Under the pieces are notes generated by a model. It was not told the DNA's origin. It saw nothing but the letters and a program-made list of their open reading frames with translations, and did no database searches. Made by a program: the position numbers and the translations under genes. Below, piece after piece: positions 41,818-50,871 of a DNA stretch of 64,000 nt. Positions within the stretch are counted from its first letter, which is position 1. The number at the start of each line of letters is the position of its first letter. Where the stretch lies: positions 124,001 to 188,000 of the forward strand of contig JBAXWB010000006.1 of NCBI GenBank assembly GCA_037128595.1, given 5' to 3'. Source of the DNA: a bacterium (lineage in GTDB: Bacteria; Verrucomicrobiota; Kiritimatiellia; CAIKKV01; CAITUY01).

Positions 41818-43908
41818 ATGGCTGACGACAAGATTGGTTTATCGCAGATTCGAAACATTGGAATTATGGCCCACATTGACGCTGGTAAAACCACGTGCAG
41901 TGAGCGCATTCTTTTCTACTCGGGGAAAACCCACAAGATCGGGGAAGTTCATGATGGCGCCGCCACCATGGACTGGATGGATCAGGAGCAGGAACGCGGC
42001 ATTACGATTACTTCCGCCGCCACCACCACCCACTGGCGTGAACATCGCATTTCACTGATCGATACCCCAGGGCACGTGGACTTCACGGCCGAAGTGGAAC
42101 GCAGTCTGCGCGTGCTGGACGGCGCCGTCGCCCTCTTCTGTGCCGTGGGCGGGGTCCAACCCCAGTCCGAACAGGTCTGGCGTCAGAGCGAAAAATACAG
42201 CGTGCCGAAAATCGCCTTCGTCAACAAGATGGACCGGACGGGGGCTGATTTCTACGGGGTGGTTGAAAAAATCCAGAACATCCTGGGCGCCAATGGCGTG
42301 CCGATCGTCATTCCGATTGGCAAGGAAGAAGCCTTCTCGGGAATCATCGATTTGATCAAGATGAAGGAAGTGGTCTATAACGAACAGGATCGCGGCCAGA
42401 CCTGGACGGAAGTGGACATCGCCCCGGAGCGTCTGGAAGAAGCCAAGAAATGGCATGCCTTCCTCGTCGAGAAATGCGCGGAGGTCGACGACGCCCTGCT
42501 GGAGAAGTTCCTTGAGACTGGCGACCTGACGGAAGCCGAGATCATGTCCAGTTTGCGCAAGGCCACCATTGCCCGCAAGATCATCCCGATCTATTGCGGT
42601 TCGGCCTTCAAAAACAAAGGGGTCCAGCGCCTTTTGGACGGCGTGGTGGACTTCCTGCCCTCCCCCGCAGATATCGCCCCGGTGATCGGGCGCGTGGACG
42701 AAAAAGAGGTTCACCGGATCCATTCCGAGAACGAACCCTTCTCCGCGTTGGCCTTCAAAATTGCCGCCGACAAGCACATGGGTAAAATCGTCTTCATCCG
42801 GGTTTACTCGGGATCCATCACCTCCGGCAAACCGGTGTATAACAGCACCCAGAAAAAGGAACAGCGCATCGGCCGCCTGTTGCGGATGCATGCCAACCGG
42901 CAGGAGTCCATTGATATTGCCCGGTGTGGCGATATTGTGGCCGCCGTCGGGTTGCAGCAGACCAAGACTGGTGACACCTTGTGCTTCGAAGACGACAATA
43001 TCGTCCTTGAGTCCATTGAGTTCCCCGCTCCCGTGATCTCCATCAGCATCAAGCCTGAGAGCCGGGCGGATGATGAGAAATTGAGTCATTCCCTGCATTG
43101 TCTGGCGGATGAAGATCCTACGTTCGTGGTCAGTTTTGATGACGAGACCAAGGAAACCATCATCGCGGGTATGGGTGAACTTCATCTGGAAGTACTCGTG
43201 GAGCGCATGAAGCGTGAGTACGGGGTGGTTGCCCAGGTTGGCCGTCCTGAAGTGGCGTATCGTGAAACGGGAACGTGCCTGTCTGACGGTGAATACAAGC
43301 ACGTCAAGCAGTCCGGTGGTCGTGGTCAGTTCGCGCACGTCTGTATGCGTCTTGAGCCACTCGCCCCCGGCGAAGGCTTTGAGTTCGTCAACGAAGTCCG
43401 CGGTGGCCGTATTCCCCAGAATTTCATTGCGCCTGTCGAAAAGGGTGTCATCAAGGCGATGTTGAAGGGACCGATCGCAGGGTTCCCCGTGGTGGATATG
43501 CGGGTCGTGCTGTACGATGGGTCCTACCACGAGGTTGACTCGAATGAGTTCGCCTTTACGGAAGCGGCGCGCGCCGGTTTCCACAAGCTGTTCCTGGAAA
43601 GCAAGCCGCACCTGCTTGAACCGGTCATGTCGGTTGAAGTGGTCACTCCTGAAGACTATATGGGCGCCGCCACGGGCTCAGTCTGTCAGCGTCGCGGCCG
43701 GATTGACTCCATGGATGAACAGGCCGAATACAAGGTCATCCGCGCGATGGTGCCACTCAGCGAAATGTTCGGGTACTCCAACGTGGTCCGGACGATTTCA
43801 CAGGGCCGCGCCTCGTATACGATGCATTTCGAGCACTACGAAGCCGTGCCGTTCGGACTGGCCGAAGAAATCGTCACCAAGCGCCGGGAGATGAAGAAGA
43901 TCAACTAA
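41818..43908 (+). CDS. fusA: Translation elongation factor G
   Basis: 696-residue GTPase that drives ribosomal translocation. GTP-binding motifs: AHIDAGKTT (18-26), DTPGHVD and NKMD; switch I region [19 protein letters not shown] is standard. Domain IV carries [11 protein letters not shown], and domain V ends TSGRASYTM-like [15 protein letters not shown]. The frame extends far upstream, but the ATG at 41818 has GAGGA nine bases before it. It is not in a str operon (no rpsL, rpsG or tuf nearby). It has its own promoter and a strong terminator. Which paralogue role it fills, if others exist, cannot be told here. Confidence 0.96.
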   Translation: MADDKIGLSQIRNIGIMAHIDAGKTTCSERILFYSGKTHKIGEVHDGAATMDWMDQEQERGITITSAATTTHWREHRISLIDTPGHVDFTAEVERSLRVLDGAVALFCAVGGVQPQSEQVWRQSEKYSVPKIAFVNKMDRTGADFYGVVEKIQNILGANGVPIVIPIGKEEAFSGIIDLIKMKEVVYNEQDRGQTWTEVDIAPERLEEAKKWHAFLVEKCAEVDDALLEKFLETGDLTEAEIMSSLRKATIARKIIPIYCGSAFKNKGVQRLLDGVVDFLPSPADIAPVIGRVDEKEVHRIHSENEPFSALAFKIAADKHMGKIVFIRVYSGSITSGKPVYNSTQKKEQRIGRLLRMHANRQESIDIARCGDIVAAVGLQQTKTGDTLCFEDDNIVLESIEFPAPVISISIKPESRADDEKLSHSLHCLADEDPTFVVSFDDETKETIIAGMGELHLEVLVERMKREYGVVAQVGRPEVAYRETGTCLSDGEYKHVKQSGGRGQFAHVCMRLEPLAPGEGFEFVNEVRGGRIPQNFIAPVEKGVIKAMLKGPIAGFPVVDMRVVLYDGSYHEVDSNEFAFTEAARAGFHKLFLESKPHLLEPVMSVEVVTPEDYMGAATGSVCQRRGRIDSMDEQAEYKVIRAMVPLSEMFGYSNVVRTISQGRASYTMHFEHYEAVPFGLAEEIVTKRREMKKIN

Positions 43909-43930
43909 GCTCTTCTGGATAAAATTGAAA

Positions 43931-43963
43931 AGGCGGCCAGGGTAACCCGGCCGCCTTTTTTTT
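43931..43963 (+). terminator. Terminator of fusA (possibly bidirectional)
   Basis: AGGCGGCC (43931-43938) pairs with GGCCGCCT (43949-43956), followed by eight T. On the minus strand the same stem is followed by TTTT, so it may also end the convergent transcript. Confidence 0.85.
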
Positions 43964-44046
43964 GTGCCACTCCAGCCTTCCGGCCCTCTATCCTCTGCGT
44001 ATCCTGATTTTGATGGCCGAGGGAATGGGGTGCTCCGCGATTAAAA

Positions 44047-44202
44047 TCAAATATCCGCCGCCGTGCTCAGACGAGCCGCTCCCGCCTGATCGATATGGGT
44101 GTTTGACAACACATCATAGTCCGACACCCGGGGATAAAGCGGAACCAGGTACAGATTGGCCTCCAGCCATGACAGTACCTCATCCCGTTGAACCGACTTA
44201 CG
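44047..44202 (-). pseudogene. 51-codon in-frame extension after the stop of the 44.2 kb gene
   Basis: Immediately after the TGA at 44203-44205 the same minus-strand frame stays open for 51 codons, ending in TGA at 44047-44049. The translation looks like real protein: QRDEVLSWLEANLYLVPLYP, then RVSDYDVLSNTHID, then QAGAARLSTAADI. There is no ATG, GTG or TTG start near its beginning, so it is not a separate gene. Either the upstream gene is shortened by a recent stop, the TGA is read through, or it is a remnant of a lost gene. The family is not recognised. Confidence 0.4.
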
Positions 44203-44841
44203 TCATCTAAAGTCATGTGAGGCGCCGCGCGAATTCAGCTCGTACTCCTCCCGGGCCAGGCGCCGCCGCTGCTTGATGTGGTCTGCCGCGAATTGTTCGG
44301 GCACATGCCCCGCTTCCACGTCCTGCGCCATGCGCACATCACAGCGGGTACGGTGCATGATTCCCAGAATTTTGCCCACCTTGGCGGCATACTCCTCCAG
44401 GGGCAGATTCCGCACCTTCATGGACAACGCCTCCACATCGGTATTCCGTTCGGCATTCAGGATGGATTCAAGAATGCGGATGACCACGCGCATATCACCC
44501 GCCTCGTTTTTCATTAATTCCTTCAGCTCTACGGCCAGGAAATGGGCGGCATACGGCATCATCACGCGCAACTCGGCCAGGGTGCGACGCTTGTCCAGGA
44601 TCGCCGGCTGAAGCTCCTTGCAGCGGCCCACCTGGTCAAGAATCCGGGCGTCTTTGAGCGAAATCAGGCGTTCGGCGATTCCCAAGGCAATCCACGGCGC
44701 CACATTCAACTGGCGGCTCAACTGGATCGCCCGATCCGCGACCGCCCCGGTATCTCCGCGACTGCGGGCCAGCGCGCCCAGCTTCTCTTCCCAGCGGTCG
44801 GGACGCACGTCATCTTTCGTCTGAGATAATTTTGGACTCAT
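44203..44841 (-). CDS. Uncharacterised helical protein
   Basis: 212 residues, cytoplasmic, strongly charged and helix-rich (SRQLNVAPWIALGIAERL, ELKELMKNEAGDMRVVIRI, EEYAAKVGKILGIMHRTR). No catalytic or DNA-binding motif is recognised. The frame begins at a TTG at 44913; ATGs at 44850 and 44841 are better, and the latter has AGGA nine bases upstream. Divergent from the glycosyltransferase gene. The frame continues after the stop as an open, protein-like stretch, so the gene may be a shortened version of a longer one. Confidence 0.65.
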   Translation of the reverse strand: MSPKLSQTKDDVRPDRWEEKLGALARSRGDTGAVADRAIQLSRQLNVAPWIALGIAERLISLKDARILDQVGRCKELQPAILDKRRTLAELRVMMPYAAHFLAVELKELMKNEAGDMRVVIRILESILNAERNTDVEALSMKVRNLPLEEYAAKVGKILGIMHRTRCDVRMAQDVEAGHVPEQFAADHIKQRRRLAREEYELNSRGASHDFR

Positions 44842-44955
44842 GCGCGACATCCTGCGATGCCCGTCTTTCCGTGTCGAGACTGAAATGACTTTTATCCGTG
44901 GCAGGACGGCCAAACTGTGCTACAAATCCGCCTTCAACAAGGATGAGGAAGCGCT

Positions 44956-45954
44956 ATGACAGAGATTTCCGTGGTGGTCCCGATTTTTAACGAGGAAGAG
45001 AGTGTTGAACTCCTGATTTCCCGCCTGCATGAAGCCCTGACCGCCACCGGGCGTTCCTATGAAATTGTGCTGGTTGACGATGGCAGCAAAGACCGGTCCT
45101 GGGAAAAAATGAAGGAGCTGTCCCACCAGTACCCCGGGCTCCACCTGATTCAATTCCGCCGTAACTTCGGCCAAACCGCGGCCATGAGTGCCGGATTCAA
45201 CGAGTCGCACGGCGAGATCATCATTACGATGGATGCCGACCTCCAGAATGACCCCAAGGACATTCCCCTGCTGCTGGCTGAAGTGGATAAAGGCTTTGAC
45301 GTGGTCAGCGGCTGGCGCCGCGACCGCAAAGACACCTACATCAACCGGCGGCTCCCCTCCGTTATTGCCAATTACCTGATCAGCCACATCACAGGGGTAC
45401 ATCTTCACGATTACGGTTGCACCTTGAAAGCCTATCGCCGGGAAATCGTCCAGAACATCCAGTTATACGGGGAATTGCACCGGTTTATCCCCGCCCTGGC
45501 CAGCTGGGTCGGCGGGCAGATTTCGGAAGTGGTGGTCACCCACCACGCCCGGCAATTCGGCACCACCAAATACGGAATCGGCCGCACCTTCCGGGTGATT
45601 CTGGACCTGGTGACCGTCAAATTCCTGATGCGCTACAGCACCCGCCCCATTCATATCTTCGGCAAGTGGGGCATGACCTTTGGAGCCCTCGGCTTCATGA
45701 TGCTGTTTTTCATGGCCGGCGCGAACATGTCCCACTATTTCTTTGGAACAGAGTTCTGCTCGGAATTAATCAAGCGGCCCTTCTGGGTCATCACTCCCTT
45801 TATGCTCATCTTCTTCGGGCTTCAGTTTATTTCCATCGGGCTTCTGGCAGAACTCCAAATCCGGACCTATCACGAGGCTCAGCAAAAACCCATCTACGTT
45901 ATTCGTGAATCGATTGAGCCCGCGAATATTCCCGGCGGCTCACCACATGCCTGA
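44956..45954 (+). CDS. Polyprenyl-phosphate glycosyltransferase, GT2 family
   Basis: 332 residues. GT-A domain with VVVPIFNEEESV, DDGSKD (about 42) and DADLQNDP (about 95), then the family block FGTTKYGIGRT and two C-terminal membrane helices (about 235-260 and 275-300). This layout matches ArnC/GtrB/dolichol-phosphate mannose synthase-like enzymes, which put a sugar on undecaprenyl phosphate at the inner membrane. The sugar is not predictable. AGGAAG precedes the ATG. Five bases separate it from the CPBP protease gene, so the two are co-transcribed. Confidence 0.9.
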   Translation: MTEISVVVPIFNEEESVELLISRLHEALTATGRSYEIVLVDDGSKDRSWEKMKELSHQYPGLHLIQFRRNFGQTAAMSAGFNESHGEIIITMDADLQNDPKDIPLLLAEVDKGFDVVSGWRRDRKDTYINRRLPSVIANYLISHITGVHLHDYGCTLKAYRREIVQNIQLYGELHRFIPALASWVGGQISEVVVTHHARQFGTTKYGIGRTFRVILDLVTVKFLMRYSTRPIHIFGKWGMTFGALGFMMLFFMAGANMSHYFFGTEFCSELIKRPFWVITPFMLIFFGLQFISIGLLAELQIRTYHEAQQKPIYVIRESIEPANIPGGSPHA

Positions 45955-45959
45955 CGGTC

Positions 45960-46808
45960 ATGCCTAGCGAGCCACTCATTTTACAATCCCCCCTCTTACA
46001 GCCCGCCCTCATCATGGGGCTTTCCTATGCCATGTTGCTATTGGGGGGAACCGTGACGGCCTCGCTCCTGATTATCCGGACCCTGCGGACCCCGATCCGA
46101 TGGGAACCTCACACGGAGTGGCTCAGCTCACGACCCTGGACGTGGCGGGAAGGTTTGGCGCTCATCGGCCTCATCGGCCTGCTGATCGGCCTGGGATGGT
46201 GCATTTCCAGCCTGCTGCATCACCCTCGCGAAGGGACCCTGCTCATCATCCAAGGGCTGACGCTGGATGTGGCCGGGATTGGAGGCATGGCCTGGCTGAC
46301 CCATTCGCGCGGCTGGCGCTGGAGCGAAGCCTTCGGGACCATGCCCTTAACACCCAAACTGATCAAGTATGGGGTCGTCTTTTATGTCACCCTCATTCCG
46401 TTTATTCTCATTAGTTCCCTCGTTTCGCAGGGAATTTTGTCACTCAATGGCTATCCCCCGAACCTTCAGGATATCGCCGTTTTACTTTCCGGCGATTATC
46501 CCCTCTGGATCCGGGCGATCATGTTTGTATTCGCGATTGCGGTGGCCCCCATTTTTGAAGAGTGCCTGTTCCGGGGCGTCTTGCTTCCCATTGCCGTGCG
46601 CCGATTCGGCCTGGGTTCGGGCATTTTCCTGATATCGGTTGTTTTTGCAGCCATCCACGTCCACCTGCCCTCCTTCATTCCCCTGATGATCATCGCCGCC
46701 GGATTTTCCCTCGCCTATCTGTATACCCGATCCCTTTGGGTCCCCATCATCATGCATGGGCTGTTCAATGGGGTGAATCTCGCCATGCTACTTGTCATAC
46801 GTCAATAA
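45960..46808 (+). CDS. CPBP-family intramembrane metalloprotease
   Basis: 282 residues, about seven helices. The catalytic motifs are intact: EECLFRG (EExxxR) and, further on, VVFAAIHVHLP and IIMHGLFNGVN with the zinc His residues. Members include CAAX prenyl proteases and bacteriocin-immunity-like proteins. Its substrate is unknown. The ATG is at 45960, five bases after the glycosyltransferase stop; mtnA follows after 14 bases. Confidence 0.88.
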   Translation: MPSEPLILQSPLLQPALIMGLSYAMLLLGGTVTASLLIIRTLRTPIRWEPHTEWLSSRPWTWREGLALIGLIGLLIGLGWCISSLLHHPREGTLLIIQGLTLDVAGIGGMAWLTHSRGWRWSEAFGTMPLTPKLIKYGVVFYVTLIPFILISSLVSQGILSLNGYPPNLQDIAVLLSGDYPLWIRAIMFVFAIAVAPIFEECLFRGVLLPIAVRRFGLGSGIFLISVVFAAIHVHLPSFIPLMIIAAGFSLAYLYTRSLWVPIIMHGLFNGVNLAMLLVIRQ

Positions 46809-46822
46809 CCGGAGTGCCCTAT

Positions 46823-47884
46823 ATGTCTATACGTACCATTGATTGGAATCCTGACTCTGCGACCAGCCTCCTCCCCGGATCCGTGATCATGGTGGATCAA
46901 GTCCGGTTGCCGGCCGAACTGGTTTACCTGAAAACCCGTAGCGTGGAGGCGGTTTGGCAAGCCATCAAGACCCTTCAGGTACGCGGGGCCCCGGCCATCG
47001 GCATTGCCGCGGCCATGGGGGTGGCCACCGCCATCCAGAGCCAGGAGGGCAACACCCAGGAACTGGCGAGCGCCGCCCTTCAGGCCGCTGATTATCTGGC
47101 AACATCCCGGCCTACCGCCGTCAATCTGTTCTGGGCGCTTGACCGGATGCGGGGCGTGATCCGCACGGCCATGCCGCTCACGCCCCCCGCCTTCAAGGAA
47201 CGGCTGGTGCGTGAAGCGATTCAGATCCGGGATGAGGATGCCGCCATGTGCCGGGCGATCGGACGGCACGGGGCCACCCTTCTCAAGGATGGCGATACGG
47301 TATTGACCCATTGCAATGCCGGTGGACTGGCCACGGCCGAATATGGCACGGCCCTGGCCCCCATCTATGTCGCGACCGAGCAACAGAAGCACATCCGGGT
47401 CTATGCGGATGAAACCCGGCCCCTGCTTCAGGGCGCCCGCCTGACGGCCTGGGAATTGATGCAGGCGGGCATCGACGTCACATTGATCTGCGACAACATG
47501 GCCGCCCATGTGATGAAAACAAAAACGATCAATGCGGTGATGGTAGGCGCCGATCGCATTGCGACCAATGGAGATGCCGCCAACAAAATCGGGACCTACG
47601 GGTTGGCCCTGCTGGCCAAGGCTCATCACATCCCGTTCTACGTACTGGCCCCCAGTTCCACGTTTGATTTTTCCTTGAAAACCGGCGCTGATATTCCCAT
47701 TGAAGAGCGGGCCCCGGAAGAGATCACCATGGGGTTCGGACGGCGCACGGCGCCTGAAGGGGTCAAAACCTATTCCCCCGCTTTTGATGTCACGCCAGGG
47801 GCCTTGATTACCGCCATTGTCTGCGAAAAAGGAATCCTGACGCCCCCGTTCGCATTATCACCCGGGCTGGCCAACGCGACCTGA
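46823..47884 (+). CDS. mtnA: S-methyl-5-thioribose-1-phosphate isomerase MtnA
   Basis: Isomerises methylthioribose-1-phosphate to the ribulose form in methionine salvage. 353 residues. Motifs: LKTRSVEAVW, the RGAPAIGIAAAMG phosphate loop, catalytic Cys in LTHCNAGGLATAEYGTA and catalytic Asp in VGADRIATNGDAANKIGTY. The frame is open far upstream inside the previous gene, but the ATG at 46823 has GGAG at good spacing and gives the usual MSIRTIDW start. No other methionine-salvage gene is in the window. Confidence 0.95.
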   Translation: MSIRTIDWNPDSATSLLPGSVIMVDQVRLPAELVYLKTRSVEAVWQAIKTLQVRGAPAIGIAAAMGVATAIQSQEGNTQELASAALQAADYLATSRPTAVNLFWALDRMRGVIRTAMPLTPPAFKERLVREAIQIRDEDAAMCRAIGRHGATLLKDGDTVLTHCNAGGLATAEYGTALAPIYVATEQQKHIRVYADETRPLLQGARLTAWELMQAGIDVTLICDNMAAHVMKTKTINAVMVGADRIATNGDAANKIGTYGLALLAKAHHIPFYVLAPSSTFDFSLKTGADIPIEERAPEEITMGFGRRTAPEGVKTYSPAFDVTPGALITAIVCEKGILTPPFALSPGLANAT

Positions 47885-47913
47885 CCGGGGGCAACCGGGA
47901 TTAGACCTCATGG

Positions 47914-50058
47914 TCAATGCATCGCCCGGCCATAAGCACTTTGGAAAGCTAAAATCAGGTCCGCATGCTTCTCGGCAAAAGGGGACGTTCCATGGGCTTC
48001 TAAAAAGGCATCCATCGCCCGATCCGACAGCAGCGCGGCTTCCCGGTTAATGGTGGCCGACTCGATGGCGCCCCTCATTTTTCCCAGGTCATATTGGTCC
48101 AAGTCAATTCCCGCCCTTTTCACAAGCTTTCCAAAAGCGGCAAAAGCCGGGTCTGCCCGCATTTCCGCCTCTTCCGCCGCGCGCGCCGAGGCCAGGGAAG
48201 CCGCCTGAGCCGCGGCAACCAGATCAGCTTTTCTACGCGCAATCAGCATCGAGCCAAGCACCGTTCCACTCTTATCCCAAAGGGCATCCGCCTCGTCCGT
48301 TTTTCCCGCATTATACGCCGTCACCCCGCGCACCAGAAACCCCTGCGGCAGATCAAGGGCGATGAGCCTGGCCTGCTTTTCGGCCGGAGCAATTTCCTCC
48401 AGTTTCAAATCAACCTGAGCCATCTGATCCATGGTTCTCATAATCAGTTTTCGGTCACGGATCGCCATCAAATGTCCACTAAAGGGGCCCCGCACGAGCT
48501 GAATAGTAATGTCCTTGTCAATATCCGCCTCAAAGGACTTCAGCAGCGTGTCCGGCAGGGAACAGATATCCTCCACGGCACGATCCACAGAGGCCATTTC
48601 AGCGCGATGCTTCTTCAGTCGTTCTTCCTTCAACGCAGCGTCCACCAGTTGGTGGGCCACTACATATTTCCCGGACAAGACACACGAGGTAATCGCCTCC
48701 TGCCGGTTCGACCAATCCACTTCCGCCTGAGCCGCATCATCCAGGACCGCCTTTTTAGCCTTCAAGGAATCAGCCAGTTCTTTACGGACAGACTGCGTCT
48801 CCTCAACCCAATCATCCGTGTACGTTTCCAGCCATAGAATCCCTTGCGCCAGTTTCCCGGTTTCAATGTACGTATCCACGGTGCTTCTGATCCCCCGGAT
48901 GGTCCGGGCAATGGCGACATCGTTATTGGGTTTAACCTTTGGCGCAGGGACAACCGGAACCACCTTCTTCACCACGGGCTTGGGCGCATTGGTGGGAACC
49001 GTCACCGTCAACTGGGGAATGGGAACCGTCACCTCCTTCGGTTTATTATGAGAAAACCACCATATCCCGCCCATTTGAATGGCCGCAATACAGGCCCCGA
49101 CGCCCGCTATAATGGCCAGGCGGACCCAGACCGGTTGCTTCTCAGTCTTCTTCTCGTCCGCAACGGGAGTGGCCGCCTGCAAACGACGCCGCATCGTGCT
49201 GGCCCCTTCGGGCGGTGCTTCCCGTGTTGACATCGAACTCTTCTGAACCCGGTGCAATTCCTTTAAAACGGCATCCCAATCCGCCAGGCGATGGGCGGGG
49301 TCCTTGATCAACATCCATTCAATCAACCCGCATACGGAAGCCGGCACCTCCGGCACTAACTCGCGCGGATCCGGAATCTGGGAGGACACCTGCGCCTCCA
49401 TGGCGTCACTATCGGACAAGTTGTGGAAAGGCCGCACCCCGGTCACCATCTGGTACAGGCAACACCCAAGGGCATAAATATCCGTGCGGCAGTCCAGGGG
49501 CACCTGTCCCTGCACCTGCTCGGGCGAGATATACCCCGGGGTACCGGCAATTTCATCAGAGGCCTGACTCGCTCCCTGGGAGTCCCGGGTCAGCGACAAG
49601 CCTAGATCGGCGACCTTGATCGTGCCATCATGGTCAACCATGATGTTTTCGGGTTTGATGTCACAGTGGATCAGGCCGGCCTCACGCCAGGCATATTTAA
49701 GCGCCACGGCAACGGATTCGATCACCACCAGGGAATCCTTGTAGGTCAGGACTTTCTTGCGCCCAAGCCATTGCCCGACGTTATACCCGTCAATGAATTC
49801 CATCACCAGGCAGCAATGGCCATCCTGCTCACTGGCATCATACATATGAACGATGCCGGGATGCTTCAGCTTGGCGGCCGTCCGGGCTTCCTTGATAATC
49901 TGCTTGATACTCTCGGGATCATGGCTCAACCGGGGGGGGAGCAGCTTGATCGCCACCAGGCGGTCCAAGGACAGCTGGCGGGCTTTCCAAACCTGCCCCA
50001 TGCCACCCTCGCCGACCTTCTCAATCAGCTCGAATCCAGCCAGTGTAAAGTCATTCAT
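47914..50058 (-). CDS. PknB-type Ser/Thr protein kinase with one TM and a long extracytoplasmic region
   Basis: 714 residues. Kinase domain 8-270: GEGGMG (16-21), Lys38 in VAIKLL, catalytic loop HCDIKPEN (131-138), DLG (151-153) and the activation segment ending GTPGYISPEQ. The catalytic loop has Cys in place of Arg (HRD to HCD), as in non-RD kinases, so activation-loop phosphorylation may not be needed. A membrane segment at about 312-335 is followed by a Pro/Val-rich linker and a helical region of about 330 residues with no known sensor domain. It follows a 58-residue membrane protein by seven bases and sits at the end of the trp-coaC operon. Confidence 0.9.
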   Translation of the reverse strand: MNDFTLAGFELIEKVGEGGMGQVWKARQLSLDRLVAIKLLPPRLSHDPESIKQIIKEARTAAKLKHPGIVHMYDASEQDGHCCLVMEFIDGYNVGQWLGRKKVLTYKDSLVVIESVAVALKYAWREAGLIHCDIKPENIMVDHDGTIKVADLGLSLTRDSQGASQASDEIAGTPGYISPEQVQGQVPLDCRTDIYALGCCLYQMVTGVRPFHNLSDSDAMEAQVSSQIPDPRELVPEVPASVCGLIEWMLIKDPAHRLADWDAVLKELHRVQKSSMSTREAPPEGASTMRRRLQAATPVADEKKTEKQPVWVRLAIIAGVGACIAAIQMGGIWWFSHNKPKEVTVPIPQLTVTVPTNAPKPVVKKVVPVVPAPKVKPNNDVAIARTIRGIRSTVDTYIETGKLAQGILWLETYTDDWVEETQSVRKELADSLKAKKAVLDDAAQAEVDWSNRQEAITSCVLSGKYVVAHQLVDAALKEERLKKHRAEMASVDRAVEDICSLPDTLLKSFEADIDKDITIQLVRGPFSGHLMAIRDRKLIMRTMDQMAQVDLKLEEIAPAEKQARLIALDLPQGFLVRGVTAYNAGKTDEADALWDKSGTVLGSMLIARRKADLVAAAQAASLASARAAEEAEMRADPAFAAFGKLVKRAGIDLDQYDLGKMRGAIESATINREAALLSDRAMDAFLEAHGTSPFAEKHADLILAFQSAYGRAMH

Positions 50059-50065
50059 AGAATCA

Positions 50066-50242
50066 TTATTTCAGAAGGACGCCTATGGTCACACCCAGGG
50101 CGATAAAGCAAAGGTACACCAGTGAAGCGGCGGGCTTGATCACCATAAACACCAGATTCACTGGCGAATCACCCTTGGTGAAAATCATGATCACGACCGA
50201 AAAAGCGATCAGAAGCAGGGCAATCAATACATTTTTTGTCAT
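50066..50242 (-). CDS. Small membrane protein (58 residues) between coaC and the kinase
   Basis: Two hydrophobic helices (about 4-21 and 38-57) separated by FTKGDSPVNL. The first resembles N-terminal LapA/lipopolysaccharide-assembly-like small proteins (the pattern KGDSPVNLVF...P..LVYL), but it is too short to assign. Its ATG overlaps the coaC stop (ATGA), AGAGGAG is eight bases upstream, and its TAA is seven bases from the kinase ATG. Coupling on both sides makes it a real gene. Role unknown; it could be a partner of the kinase. Confidence 0.75.
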   Translation of the reverse strand: MTKNVLIALLLIAFSVVIMIFTKGDSPVNLVFMVIKPAASLVYLCFIALGVTIGVLLK

Positions 50243-50829
50243 ACGCTCACTCCTCTTTGCGCCCGAGCCCGGGTTAATACCAACTCCACATCCGAAAGAA
50301 TTTTATGAAGGTCAGCCAGGCGCCCCTCCCCCTCCCGGCCACAGGCCAATTCGCCCGTCCCGACTTCCACAAACGTGACCCCACGGGACTGAAGGAGCTC
50401 CCGATTGGCCCGCGTTGCCGGATGGGTCCACATATTGTCATTCATGGCAGGAGCAATCACCAGGGGCGCCTTGGTCGCGAGCGCGGTACAGGTCAGCAAA
50501 TCGTCGGCCAAGCCCTGGGCCAGTTTGGCCATCACGTTGGCGGTACAGGGGGCAATCACCAGCACATCGGCGCGATCGGCATAGGCAATATGCTCAGGAT
50601 GCCACCCGTCGACCTCATCAAACAGCCCCAGCCCGACCGTATTCCTGGATAAGGTCTGAAAGGTCAGGGGGGTGACAAACCGGGTGGCGCCGTCCGTCAT
50701 GACGACCGAAATATCCCACCCTTTTTTCTGCATGAGGCGCAGCAATTCAACAGCCTTGAAGGCGGCTATTGAGCCCGTCACGCCCAACACGATGTGCGGG
50801 GTCTCTCGCTGTTCATCCCTTGTTGCCAT
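50239..50829 (-). CDS. coaC: Phosphopantothenoylcysteine decarboxylase, stand-alone CoaC
   Basis: Flavoprotein of 196 residues that makes 4'-phosphopantetheine in CoA synthesis. FMN-binding start VLGVTGSIAAFKAVELL, the PAMNDNMW motif with catalytic Asn, and the C-terminal active-site Cys in GELACGREGEGR are present. There is no CoaB domain, so the synthetase must be encoded elsewhere. The frame extends to a TTG at 50841; the ATG at 50829 is preferred. It is 42 bases after trpB and overlaps the small membrane protein gene. Confidence 0.9.
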   Translation of the reverse strand: MATRDEQRETPHIVLGVTGSIAAFKAVELLRLMQKKGWDISVVMTDGATRFVTPLTFQTLSRNTVGLGLFDEVDGWHPEHIAYADRADVLVIAPCTANVMAKLAQGLADDLLTCTALATKAPLVIAPAMNDNMWTHPATRANRELLQSRGVTFVEVGTGELACGREGEGRLADLHKILSDVELVLTRARAQRGVSV

Positions 50830-50871
50830 AATTAGACTCAAAGCCTGCCAGTTTCCGCCCCTTTTGTCAAT

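Noticed and set aside
42052-43611. 519-codon minus-strand frame
   Set aside because: Antisense to fusA, whose GTPase motifs are intact; no recognisable protein.
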